Shown here: piece after piece, positions 51,501 through 61,838 of the stretch
Layout of the letters: each line of letters starts with the position of its first letter
Position numbering within the stretch: position 1 is the first letter of the stretch
NCBI GenBank assembly: GCA_905250125.1
Contig: CAJNOL010000036.1
Location: forward strand, 280,832 to 344,831
From: Rotaria sordida
Lineage: Eukaryota; Rotifera; Eurotatoria; Philodinida; Philodinidae
Direction of reading: 5' to 3'
Length of the DNA stretch: 64,000 bases
The notes under the pieces: generated by a model
What the model saw: only the letters and a program-made list of their open reading frames with translations
The model's database searches: none
Told to the model about the DNA's origin: nothing
Made by a program: the position numbers and the translations under genes

Positions 51501-53490
51501 AAATACTTTTCAATCATCTGTTCATTATTTATGAAATATATTCGAATCAAGAGCTGATTATTATTCAAAAGATTTATCTTGATCAAAGTTGCTTACAACT
51601 GAACACATATTTTCTTTCAAAACAAAATACGAAAAATTTTCGTATTCTTACTCTATCCTGTAGAACATCTACCCAATCAGAGAATATTGATAGAAAAAAA
51701 ACGTGTTTTTACTAGAGACCTATATCGGAGTCAACTAAATGCCTTCGGTTTAATACAAGACATTCTTTGAATTGTAAGTTTTATTCTTTGGTATTCGCTG
51801 TACGAAATACTATGTTTTCAGAATTCAATTAATGTCTCTTTGAGACCTACGCCGATGAAAAGAAGTCGAAGCCAACCCTGACTTCGGTTTTCCCCACCTT
51901 TGTAAAGTCCTGAATCGAATCTCCAAAATATAGCTGTTTGTACAATGAATATCAATCACCATTCAAAACAACTTGTAGTATTCAATATATATTACTGATA
52001 GGCAATTTAGAGAGCTTCGACCGCTTCTAAAAATGCCTATCTACGATAAAGGTCTTTAGTTTTTATGCGTTAAAATGATCCCTGATCTAATTGAGTATTC
52101 CTACCTTATCCTACGAAGTTTTATCCCACTCGTCCTTAATATTCTTCTAATTGAAAGACTCTAAAAGTGATAAATAGCACAATACTATTACGGTAGAGAT
52201 GTGCAGGGTAAGCTTTCTTCATACTGTGACTGAGAAAAATTTTCTCACTATGATCCGACTCTATTACACAAGCAGGAGTGTTTCGAGGTCAACAAGATTG
52301 AGGGGAGGCACAGTATGAATTTTTTATATAGCAGGTGGACATATGACTTTCTTGTTCAGAAACAGATTTCTTAGTTCAGAAATGATTGGATATGACATTG
52401 AAAAGCATTTTTAAGGAAAAAAAGTCTTTCGACGAAAAATGTCTGAAGGAGGCTCTTGCTCTCGTTTTTTCTTCAAATCTATTTTGCATCATATATTATT
52501 CGATACAGTTTAAGGCGCTGATTTCGGATATACTATTCTATGTTGATTAAATATTCTTCCAAAACCAGAAAAATCTATGATTTTTGATTAAACTCACTGT
52601 GTACTCTAGGAATGTTTGTGCTAACAGAAATTAGTGACAGTAGACAGAACAACATTCTAGCAAAGTTTAGAAGTTCGATTGCTCATTTTACAGGACTAGC
52701 TGTTTGAATTACACTGTATAAAAAATATTTTTTTACGGTTGTATAGCACTCGGCGTGGTGACTGAGAAAATGTACTTGATTCGTCTGGCAAACAATTTAA
52801 TTTTGTCAGATATAAATTTTCTAGCGACTAGTTGTTCAGTTTCTTTGAAAGTTGTTTATACCATTAGATAGACTATATTTCAAGATATATTTCTCTATAT
52901 TTAAATTTTGAATAAGGATGATTTTCATTTTTAATCAAAATATCCGTCTAGATGCAGACAGTGGGAAAGTCAATCCTATCCATCTCAAATATTTATGTCA
53001 TTGTTTAACAATTTATAGGACAGAATAATAACTGTGTATAAATAAAAAATTTATGTTTAATAAATCTGTATACGATAAAAATTATCTCGAATGATTTTTT
53101 TTTTGTTTTTATATTTAAATATTTAATTTCTACTTACCGTCGTTTCGACCGTGATCTTGTTCGTTGACGATGATGATGATGATGCTCTCGCCTTCGTCGT
53201 CGTTTACTATCATATTTTCGTCTTGAAGAATGACGATGTCGTGAATTAGTTCGTCGAACAGACTCATCTGATCGAGCTGATGATGATGATGATGATGATG
53301 TCGGAGACGAAGATGATGATGATATTGATGAAGATGTGGATCTTGATCGACTATTCTTTGGTCTATCACTTGAACTGTTCGTATCATTATTTATTGATGA
53401 ACGTCGACGAGATTTGTGATAATATGATGAACGTGTTTGTTCATCATCAGTACCACGATCAGATGAATGACGTCGTTTATGACGCGTCAT
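39561..53490 (-). CDS. CLK: CLK/LAMMER dual-specificity protein kinase
   Basis: Fourteen exons with closing phases: 53138-53490, 45168-45435, 43739-44074, 43207-43282, 43118-43138, 41634-41700, 41448-41567, 41211-41377, 41111-41148, 41000-41056, 40125-40337, 39983-40062, 39829-39919, 39561-39749, giving 691 residues. The family phosphorylates SR splicing factors in the nucleus. The N-terminus is RS/SR-rich and basic. The kinase core has GEGTFGKV, the catalytic lysine in [38 protein letters not shown] and the family hallmark [12 protein letters not shown]. It ends with a usual-length C-lobe (GRLDWDExSSAGRYV). One internal exon is only 21 nt. The 7.7-kb gap between the RS exon and the next shared exon holds two alternative first-exon candidates. 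Confidence 0.9.
42075..42290. repeat. Foldback element in a CLK intron (FB7)
   Basis: Left TTGAGATATCAAATTCACAAA (~42137-42157) pairs with right TTTGTGAATTCGATATCTCA (~42209-42228) around a ~50-bp loop. Outer parts pair imperfectly (CCTAAAAATTTCAGCC against the complement near 42255-42270). It lies in the 1.4-kb CLK intron 41701-43117. Its core resembles those of FB3 and FB6. Confidence 0.6.
45572..45596. repeat. (CA/GT)n microsatellite at a possible splice donor
   Basis: About twelve CA units on the plus strand, GT on the coding minus strand. It falls at the 3' edge of the open exon starting at 47463 and offers serial GT donor sites. Confidence 0.9.
45593..47463 (-). CDS. Long alternative first exon of the CLK gene, or a nested gene
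   Basis: An open frame of ~620 residues from ATG 47463. It is Ser/Thr/Pro/Gln/Asn-rich and low-complexity, with a more protein-like block near residues 62-110 ([40 protein letters not shown]) and another near 225-245 ([15 protein letters not shown]). It runs into a (GT)n repeat. A donor there, for example ending the exon at 45593, leaves phase 2, which is what the shared CLK exon at 45435 needs. Read on without splicing, the frame stops at 45520 (a TAG) after a Val-Cys repeat. No domain recognised. It lies on the same strand inside the CLK 5' region, so an alternative N-terminus is the simplest explanation; a nested gene is possible. Confidence 0.6.
48418..48608 (-). CDS. Short alternative first exon of the CLK gene (candidate)
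   Basis: ATG at 48608 opens 63 codons of ordinary composition ([20 protein letters not shown], then a basic His/Tyr/Gln/Lys-rich part). They end at a good donor (AAA|GTACGT) in phase 2, the phase required by the shared exon at 45435. This would give a CLK isoform without the RS-rich leader. No other partner exon is visible nearby. Support is the matching phase and donor only. Confidence 0.45.
48609..53137. other. Distal part of the long first CLK intron
   Basis: No gene recognised. It contains an AT-rich background, a short (CA)n at ~49335-49348 and a GC-richer block at ~49385-49440 (CCCCATCTTCAAAGGGGCGC, then GCCGCCC). Regulatory elements for the proximal alternative promoters may lie here, but none can be defined by eye. 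Confidence 0.5.
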
Positions 53491-53954
53491 TGGTATGTTT
53501 TTTTTTTTTTTTTATAATAACAATAATCTTGAATAAGAGTTTATTGAACAAAAAAAAGAAAACAAAATAATATCCATATTTGTCTCCATCATCTTTTTTG
53601 TCGACTGATAATCATTAGCTAAAATAAACATAACAATCCAAATGAATATTCAACAACAAAAAAAACAAAAAGGCAAAGAAAAGATATATCAACCATTGAG
53701 AGAAGAAAATAGAAGCTAACACACAAATAATTCATATCAGGCTGAGATATTGAGTTATAAAACAAGAAGAAACAACAGAAATAATCGACAAATTAAAAAT
53801 ATATATGCCAATTATTTTGTTGTTTTTTCTGTTTTTTTTTTTTTGTTTTTAATTTGTTTTATTGTTACAAATAAATAAATGTAATTAACATAAAGCAAAC
53901 AAAAAAGAAAAAACCAAATAAGTAAAATGAAAAAGAAATGAAAGTAAGAATCCT

Positions 53955-55702
53955 CTATTGATCACCAAGTACATGACCACGGCCACCGAATACTTGTCGA
54001 CCACGATTTCCTTCATTATCTTGTGCACCTGGTTGACGACGAGGTATTGGTGCTGTACCAAAACCACTTACACCTGTTTGTTCATTTGGAAAATAACGAT
54101 ATCTACGAATAAATACAATTCATGACAAGAAATTCTATTCATATTTTTAATATTCAAAAATATACATACAGAAAATTTGGTGTTTGTAATAAACGTGGAC
54201 CACCAAAATCTTGTGGATATTTAAATACAAGAAAGAAATATAGATGACCAATAACAATTCCACATAATTGTACTAAAAATCTAAATAAATTTAATTTTAA
54301 TAAAAACTTCTAATAAAGAAAAAGAAAATTTAGGGATATGCAATTGCAGTAAAAATACTGATAGAGATTTACAGTAAATCGATTTTCTATTGTGAACACT
54401 GTCGAAACAATTTAAAAGCATTTATTATACAGAAATGTATAGTTTAGAGATTTGACGTATAGTTTGCTATGAAATGAATAAAACGATTTCAACATATCTG
54501 CTTCTCTATTAGTCTTAGATGAAAATCTTGTTGTTTATTTTCTTGCTCATCTAAAAGATTTTTCAATATCAAAACACAATTTAATTTAAAAAAAAAAATT
54601 CTCTAATATTGTTTGTCGTGTTGCTTTTGAATTAATATAAATATTAGTTAATCCAGATTCTAATTTATTAAAATTAATCGATATTATCTTTCGTAGTAGT
54701 TCTATTGACATACAATCATCATCATCCTATTTATTAGCATTTGATATTTTAAAACGTTCACATGTATTGAACGTAAGTGTACCTTTATCTATATCAATAA
54801 TTCTCATACATAAAATGTACGTACTCGTAGTGCATAAATAACAGATCCAAAAGAATCATTTCATATGTGTTCACATTAGAAAGAGATATTTCTAGCAAAA
54901 ATCCTTCTATCAAATCTGAGACCGTTCATAATTAGGAAATATTTACTAGTAGAGATTTTACTGTACTGACCATTGAATCGGTATTCACTGAAATTACACA
55001 TCTCTAGAAACATTTGATTACATACGATCCTGAAATAATCCAATTGAATAACATAAGAACCCATGGCATATACATTGCTTTAAATTGCATACCAAACCAA
55101 AATGACATAATAACGTCTTTATTTAATTGACACCAAATATACATAACACTCATAATCAGTGCATCCATTAGTATCTTTTAAATAAATAAACATATTCTTC
55201 TTCTTTTTTTTTTAAAATTGATATTTACTTACATATAATGATAGAATGCCACCAACAATAATATTACATAGCCAAAGAAAAAATAAACAGAATATATAAT
55301 CAGCTGGTTTACCATTGAACGTACCTTTATTAAAGAAACAAAAATAAAGATAAATAAAATGAATTTAGTTCGTTTTTTTAATTTATACTTGATTCAAGAC
55401 GTGAACTATATTGATAAAGAAAATAGAGATTAATTAAATAATTAAAACTCATAGGATAGAAGAGTACAGCTGTAAGTAATCGCCATATCTATAGAAGATT
55501 AAAATTTTTCTATATGAAATAAAAAAAAAAAATAATATACTTGAAAATTATGAATAATCGGATCCATGAAGAGAACAAGACTTTGTGGTCGAACCAAACC
55601 AAGACGTGCTGCAACAGGAACAATAATACAACCTGTAAACCATACACGAGTTATTTTTGGGATACTGTTGTACCATTGACCAAGATCATTTGAAGCAGAC
55701 AT
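53955..55702 (-). CDS. DERL1: Derlin-1, ER-associated degradation membrane protein
   Basis: Six exons with closing phases: 55541-55702, 55389-55488, 55233-55324, 55026-55174, 54170-54280, 53955-54102, giving 253 residues (human Derlin-1 has 251). It is a rhomboid-like pseudoprotease of the ER membrane that helps export misfolded proteins for p97 and proteasome degradation. Visible family marks are the N-terminus (WYNSIPKITRVWF), FxxWR-type IWRLLTA, NLYFLYQYSSRLE, QLNKDVIMSFWFGMQFKAMY, GHLYFFLVFKYP and the p97-binding SHP-like tail GRGHVLGDQ at the very C-terminus. No catalytic Ser-His pair of active rhomboids is seen, as expected. Intron 4 (745 bp) carries a MITE. Confidence 0.93.
54331..55006. 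mobile_element. TA-flanked MITE-like element in Derlin-1 intron 4
   Basis: The left end GGGATATGCAATTGCAGTAAA (54333) and the inverted right end GAGATGTGTAATTTCAGTGAA (ending 55004) match over ~30 bp with mismatches, followed by TACAGTAAA/GAGATT words in both. Each end is flanked by TA (54331-54332, 55005-55006), the Tc1/mariner-type target. The ~670-bp interior is non-coding. Confidence 0.6.
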
Positions 55703-58700
55703 TATTATTATTTTAGAAGTAGATGAATATGATAATAGAAAAATCAAACGAGATTTTTATTTGCAAATGCACTACCTAAGTTTTTTTTCTTGTGCAATTG
55801 CGACAATTACAATGAATGAAAGAAAGAAAATATTATCATGATTAGTCGTTTAAAATAAACCATTCAGAATTTGACTGATCAATATTTGTCATCATAGATA
55901 TTAGAAAAAAAAAGTTCTTAAAACTAAAAATTAATATATTTGAAAAAAATTTAACTAAATAATATTAGGTTTATTGTGATATTAATTGATAAACATATAG
56001 TGACATCTTTCGTTAGAATTTTGCTAAAGAAATTGGAGTCTTGCGCGAGAAACTTTTTTCGAGTTTTAAATCCCGTTTAATTTTCAAAATGTTCGGTACC
56101 AAAAATTTTCAGAACATCTCTGAATGTGTCACAGGACGCAACCAATGATGGGTCGACTGAGGGAAGGGTGACGAGCCTGTAACATTTCCAAATTACAGAA
56201 AATTTTTATCTTTTTTCCCAGCAGAGCTGAAATTCTCTTTTGCATCCTGGTAGAAGAAAAATATTCTGCATTCATAAAATATCTCAACCTTCTCAATATT
56301 GGCTGTTTTGAAAATACTCAAGTTTCAAAGAAATTTTTTTTTGCTAGAAAATACTCAAGTTTCTAAGAAATTTCGGTGTTTTTCTCCCTACACCATAAGA
56401 AAATTTCTAGAAAAATTCCGAAGTTCTTAATATACTAATGAATAGCTTTCAGATGATTTCGATAATGAGAAATACACAAAAGAAAAGAGTTTTCAATTGT
56501 TTTGAGAAAATTTAAACATCCAAAAAAGGCGTAATACTCAGAAATTGCTGCTAATAATGGGTCACGAGTAAAGTTCACACAAAGCATAGACGGAATGTCA
56601 GTAATTACTGCGAAACAGCTAGCAAACTTCAGTAGATACAGAACTTAACATATATATATATACTCTCGATAAATTTCGATATATTTTCCTACGAAGAGAT
56701 GCTACAGAAGTTTTGAGAATTAGTAGAAAACTTCAGCAAATACAGGAATGATGAAATACTCTTTCTGTGTACATGTTAATGTACTTTATTATTGAGAAGA
56801 AGACTCTACCTTTTATAGCGCCGGTAATTTCTGCAATTTCTCTAAAATTACTATTATTTTGGAGGATAGGATCTTCTTTTTTATATGAAGACATAGTGAT
56901 ATCGATGTTGAATAATGATAGTAAATTCAGTATTTACTAAAATTTCCAAAATTTCTTAGAATAGCTCGATGTTGGATGAAAGTTCGTGTTATATGTTTCA
57001 GAATTTTCAGAAGTTTTCTAATGACATTTTTGTTGGTAGTTTCTGGAAAAAGCGAGAGATTTATTGTTGCGAGTATGGTAATTATTGAAATCATCCGGAA
57101 ATAGCTATGTTGTGGCTGAGTAATTTCATAATTTACTTTACCAGTACGATAGGTTTTGGTAAATGCTGTGAAATTTTGGAAGTCATCAGTGAATTTTTTG
57201 TATCTCTCTCTTTGATAGATTCTTTCAATGTATCAAAAATTTACTTTGTTCGAAATCTGAACATACATCACTAGCTATCATATCGATGCTAGTGTAAAAA
57301 ACAAACTGAATATGATCAAATAGATGGAAGAGTTTCTTTTTAAAAAGATTTCAAATGCTTTTCTTAATAGAAAAATACTATCGAGTATATTCAGAATATA
57401 ACTATATATTGAACCTAGACTAGATCATAAAAACCTAGGTCAATCATCCACGATCGTACATCGATCAATTACGTCGGAAACTGATAACCGTCTACCATGA
57501 CTGTTTACAACAATCACAAATAATGTTTTACGGTGGTACATCGAAATCATTGTAAACAATGACTGTACAAATACAGTGTCAATAAACGACGCTTGGATAA
57601 CATCGTAAGACATCGCATACGTCAGTTGTAAACGGCTGATGTACTATCATCGTTTTCCATCTTACTTACTCCTAAACAGTCACTAACAGCAACGATCTTC
57701 ACTGATTCAATAGACGGACTATCAAATATAATCGATTGCTTCAAACCGCATTATACGAAGTTAATTTACAGGTCGTTTACGATCGTTGTAATGATAGACC
57801 TGGAAAGTGATAGTATTATTCGAAGTATCACGTCGCTGACAGAATTTTGTAGTGAATATTACCTTTAGACAATCATCTCGACGATAATTATTGTATCAAA
57901 AATGATTCTATAGATCGTCTTTATTTATATTTATATTGACAAGATTATTTTGATAAGTCTCTATTGTCTGCGTATGTATGTTGTAGGAGAAGATTAAATC
58001 GATCTTTTTGACGACTAGTTAGTAGAAGATTCATTTATGGACGTCTGTTTTGATTTCGATGAAGTCATTTGATTCTATGTACTAAGAAAATATATGGATA
58101 TGATTCTTGATAAAAAAGTAAAACTTTTGTGGACTTTTTTTTTTTTTACATTGATCCATATCAATAATTATATCAAACGAAAAAATTAATCATATATTGT
58201 TGATCATTAATTATTTATTGATCATTGACGGATTTTTATGCATAGTTTTATTAGAAGAAAATTTTTGAACAGCATGTCAATTCTCACCATTATTGATTAT
58301 TTTTGAAGTATTTCAATTTTTGATCGTGCTATCAACAAGCCTTGACAAAAAAAGTGATTGATTACCTTGTAAAAATAAAATTGAGTCTATACAAAATCTC
58401 TTTTCTCAACTACAAGTCAAGGTTAAACAGCTGATAACTGACATTAAAACTTCATATTATTACTCAAGTGTTAGCAACTATGACATATGCATTTATTGCT
58501 GTCATTGTTCTCTTAAGATAAAAACTCATATTTTCAGTACAACAACAAAAAAAAACTTGTAAACTCCTATTTATCACGATATATCAATAAAAATCATTTC
58601 AGATTGTTATTATTCGATTAAAAAAAAAGTTGTTTGCTATTTAAAACGGCCAGACATTAAAAATAATATGATGTTGATCCTTATGATTATGGTTTCTTAT

Positions 58701-59158
58701 TTTTGTTTTGATCTTTCATTTTCAAATTGACATTCATTTCATATAAAGACGGTAGGAAACTGATTGTAAATCTCTATGAATATATATTTAAATTACATTT
58801 ATTTAGAGAATATTAATTTAAAAAGAAACTGAAATAGAATTTAAAACTACTTGTTTATTTTGAATAATTGAAAAAAATTGAAATTTAAAAAAAAAGAAAT
58901 CAATTTTCATCATATAAAATCAATTGAAATTTATTTTGATTTCTTTTTTCCTAAAAGATAAAAAGAACTTCACAATACAAAAAAAAGAAAATGAAAAAAT
59001 TATACATCGAAAGAAAAAAATAAAATAAAATGTTCATTCATGTTGATTGTTACCAAAACTCACAAAAGAAATAAAAAAAAAAAAAAGGACAACAAAAGTT
59101 AATAGAAAAAAAACATAAAAGAAAATGTATTAAAAATTAGTTTTCATTGGTTTTGTGA
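55703..59158. other. Intergenic region without recognisable genes
   Basis: Between the Derlin-1 start and the 3' end of the Q/S-rich gene. There is a local direct duplication of GAAAATACTCAAGTTTC (about 56310 and 56348). At ~57410-57900 the composition is visibly less AT-rich, with many CG and GAT/ATC words and small hairpins such as CATTGTAAACAATG. I found no gene or complete mobile element. Confidence 0.5.
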
Positions 59159-60355
59159 TTATGTTTGACGAATTAAACGTTGTTGTTGTAGAAAATTCAT
59201 ATTATTCTGTTTTTTATAATAATAATGATGATCATATGAATGAAGACGCATACCACGTGCTTGCATTATTAATGGTTCTTGTCGTGCACGTTTTGTATTA
59301 GTTGCTGTTTTAGGTGGCTGAACAATTGATGCTATAACGGTTGTTTGTATTTCTGTTGATGATTCGGATTCATCATATTTTGAAGTTCCATTACCATTGA
59401 TTGAAGATACATTCAATTGTCGAGTCGAATTTGAAACAATTGTCTATAATTCAAAAAAAACCAGATAATCTAATTTAAAAAGAAAGAACAACAAATTTTA
59501 ATATATATATACAATTAATGGAAAACTTTCAGGTTCTTGTTGATGTTGTTGAACAGTATCTGCTGATGTTAATTGTGATGTAGCAGATGTTCCATATGAA
59601 TATATTGAAGATGGTGGTAGTACATGTGTATGACTATCCGATGAACGAACTGGTTTCCACCATCGTGTTGCTGTATCTTGTAAATGTTGTTGAACACGTT
59701 GTTTAGCACTATTTGTAGTTGATGAACTCATATCTGTTGATGTATCATTATCATTTATTTTGACTTGTGTTTGAAGAACATGTAAAATTTTTGTTAAATT
59801 AGTTAATGTTATATATTGATGATTAGAATCTGATAATGATTGTGATTGTTGTTGTTGTTGTTGTTTGATCTGAGCTGTATTTGGTCGTCGAATTGTTTGT
59901 GTTGGTGGCAAATGTGGTTGTTGATATTGTTTTGAACGTGCTTCTTGACGTGGTTGAGGACGTGTTGTTGATGGAAGAATAACTGGACATATAACAGATT
60001 GTTGAATAGGATGAAGAAATGTTGCTGTTGTATGTTGTTGTTTAAATCTTGGATTCAATTGTGAAAAACGTTGTCGATGAATTTCCATAACTGATGTTAG
60101 TTTACTTGGCCAAGCTGACAAATGTGTTTTAATTTTTTCACTACAACCAAGTCGAATATTTTGTTCTATTGTTGGTTGAAATCCTGTTGATTCGGAATTA
60201 AAGAATGGAGAAAGAATGGATGATTTTTTATTTTTCATCAATGATGAAGGAGGAGAAGAAGGAGAAAAAGAAGAATTAGAGATTGTTGCAGTTGAAGTTG
60301 AAGGAAAAAAATGTTGAACAAGCATTGTGACAATAATTTTTGTTGCTGTTTGCAA
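59159..60355 (-). CDS. Unrecognised Gln/Ser-rich protein
   Basis: Two exons, 59513-60355 and 59159-59443, joined in phase 0 across a 69-bp GT-AG intron. If translation starts at 60355 the protein has 375 residues; ATG 60325 is an equally possible start. The first ~40 residues are Ser/Pro/Thr-rich. A central part has blocks that look conserved-type (GCSEKIKTHLSAWPSKL, VMEIHRQRFSQLNPRFKQQ). Poly-Gln follows, then ATRWWKPVRSSDSHTHVLPP. The C-terminus is basic with a YDHHYYYKK cluster. No signal peptide, membrane helix or catalytic motif was identified. It is likely a nuclear or cytosolic disordered protein; its function is unknown. Further 5' exons cannot be excluded. Confidence 0.6.
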
Positions 60356-61838
60356 TTCTTTATGCAGTCGTCAATCTTATTCGAGTGTCGTTGTTTAGAC
60401 AGTAGTGTTACTTTTACTGCTGCCAATACTTGTAAAAAAAAGAAAATAGAAAAAAAATCAAAGAAAAGAAAAAGAACAACATTGTTGATTACCGAATTAT
60501 CGTGCACATACCTGTACTATTTTCACCTGTTTTCAATGTATCTTTCATTATTAATACTTATTTCTTTTTTGAAAATAGAAAAAAACAATAACTAAAAAAA
60601 GTACTACGTCAGATATTTTTGTTCTTTTTTTTTCATAATTTTAGTCTAAGAAAAAAACAACTTTTTTTTTTTATATGTTCAAGACAGACTATGATTTTAT
60701 TTCTTTTTCCTTTGGACAAAATTGAATAAGAAAACAAGAATATTTTATTGTTTAAGTTTTAATTAAAAATCAATAATAAAATAGTTGATAGGTTTGTTTT
60801 TATTGATGATTTCTATTTAAACGATAAATAGTATGTTTTTTTTTTTTATAAAATTCATGAGAGTCCACTTAGAAAGTCAATGTGTATTAGAATAATATGT
60901 TTAAATTTTCTTGCTTTCTTTGCTATTAAAAAAAAGTCACTTTCTGTTTTAATCACATTAGTTTACATAACCTGAAAGATTTGTACTTTCTTTATCTTAA
61001 TATTTGAATTTTATGGTCAAAAAAAAACACTTCAGTATGATTTCTCTTTTGAAATAAAACATTGTATTTCATTTTAAAAAAATGCAATGAACATTCTTAT
61101 TGAATAACAAAACTGATGTAATAAAAGGTTCCTTTTCTGAGTGTATAAATACAGCATTCATTGTCAATGGAAGACTACTTCTACTAAATCGATGATGAAT
61201 AACTTTTATAAAAGGAAGTTATAACCTTCGATTTCGAATGTGAAGGTTAACTTCTTGAACATTTTTCTAAGAGTTTCTTATATGGTAATAAAATGCTTAA
61301 CGATAAATTTATGGTTAAAATAAAAAAAAGTGAACCAATAAAATAAAACTTTATTCAATTCAAAATGAAAATTGAATAGAATTTAATAATAATAGACTAT
61401 TCATAAGCTTCATTTTTGACATTCAAATATCTAAAACAAATACCTGTCGTGCGTCTATTGATATTCGAATCGAATGATGTTTTACACCAGTAGACTGACT
61501 TTTTTGAATAATGTGATGGTTACTGATGTGTATTGAAAAATTAAAATATATGCGACATTTTCTTCGTATTTTTTTCTTCTTTTTTTTTCTTTCCTAATTA
61601 GCATTAAAGCACGAATAATGCCTCCAGCTACTTGATGTTTTATAGACTTTCAAGTTGCTAACCATGTTTCATGGAGACAATAATCAATCATAATAATAAC
61701 ACATAAGTTACTTTTCATCACCTTTTCTTCTTTTATGAAAAAAAATAGAATTTTGATTGACACTTGATTTCTTTTTTTTTTTTTTTTTTATTCATAATAA
61801 ATTAACAATCATAACAACAAAAAAAAACAAAGCAAAAT
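60356..61838. other. Intergenic region
   Basis: AT-rich spacer between the Q/S-rich gene and the 3' end of the MAM-CUB gene, both on the minus strand. Poly-T/A runs only; the promoter of the former should lie here but shows no distinct element. Confidence 0.5.

Noticed and set aside
57750-57763. ATTATACGAAGTTA, identical to most of one loxP arm
   Set aside because: There is no spacer and no second inverted arm next to it; a 14-base match alone in AT-rich DNA is best taken as chance.
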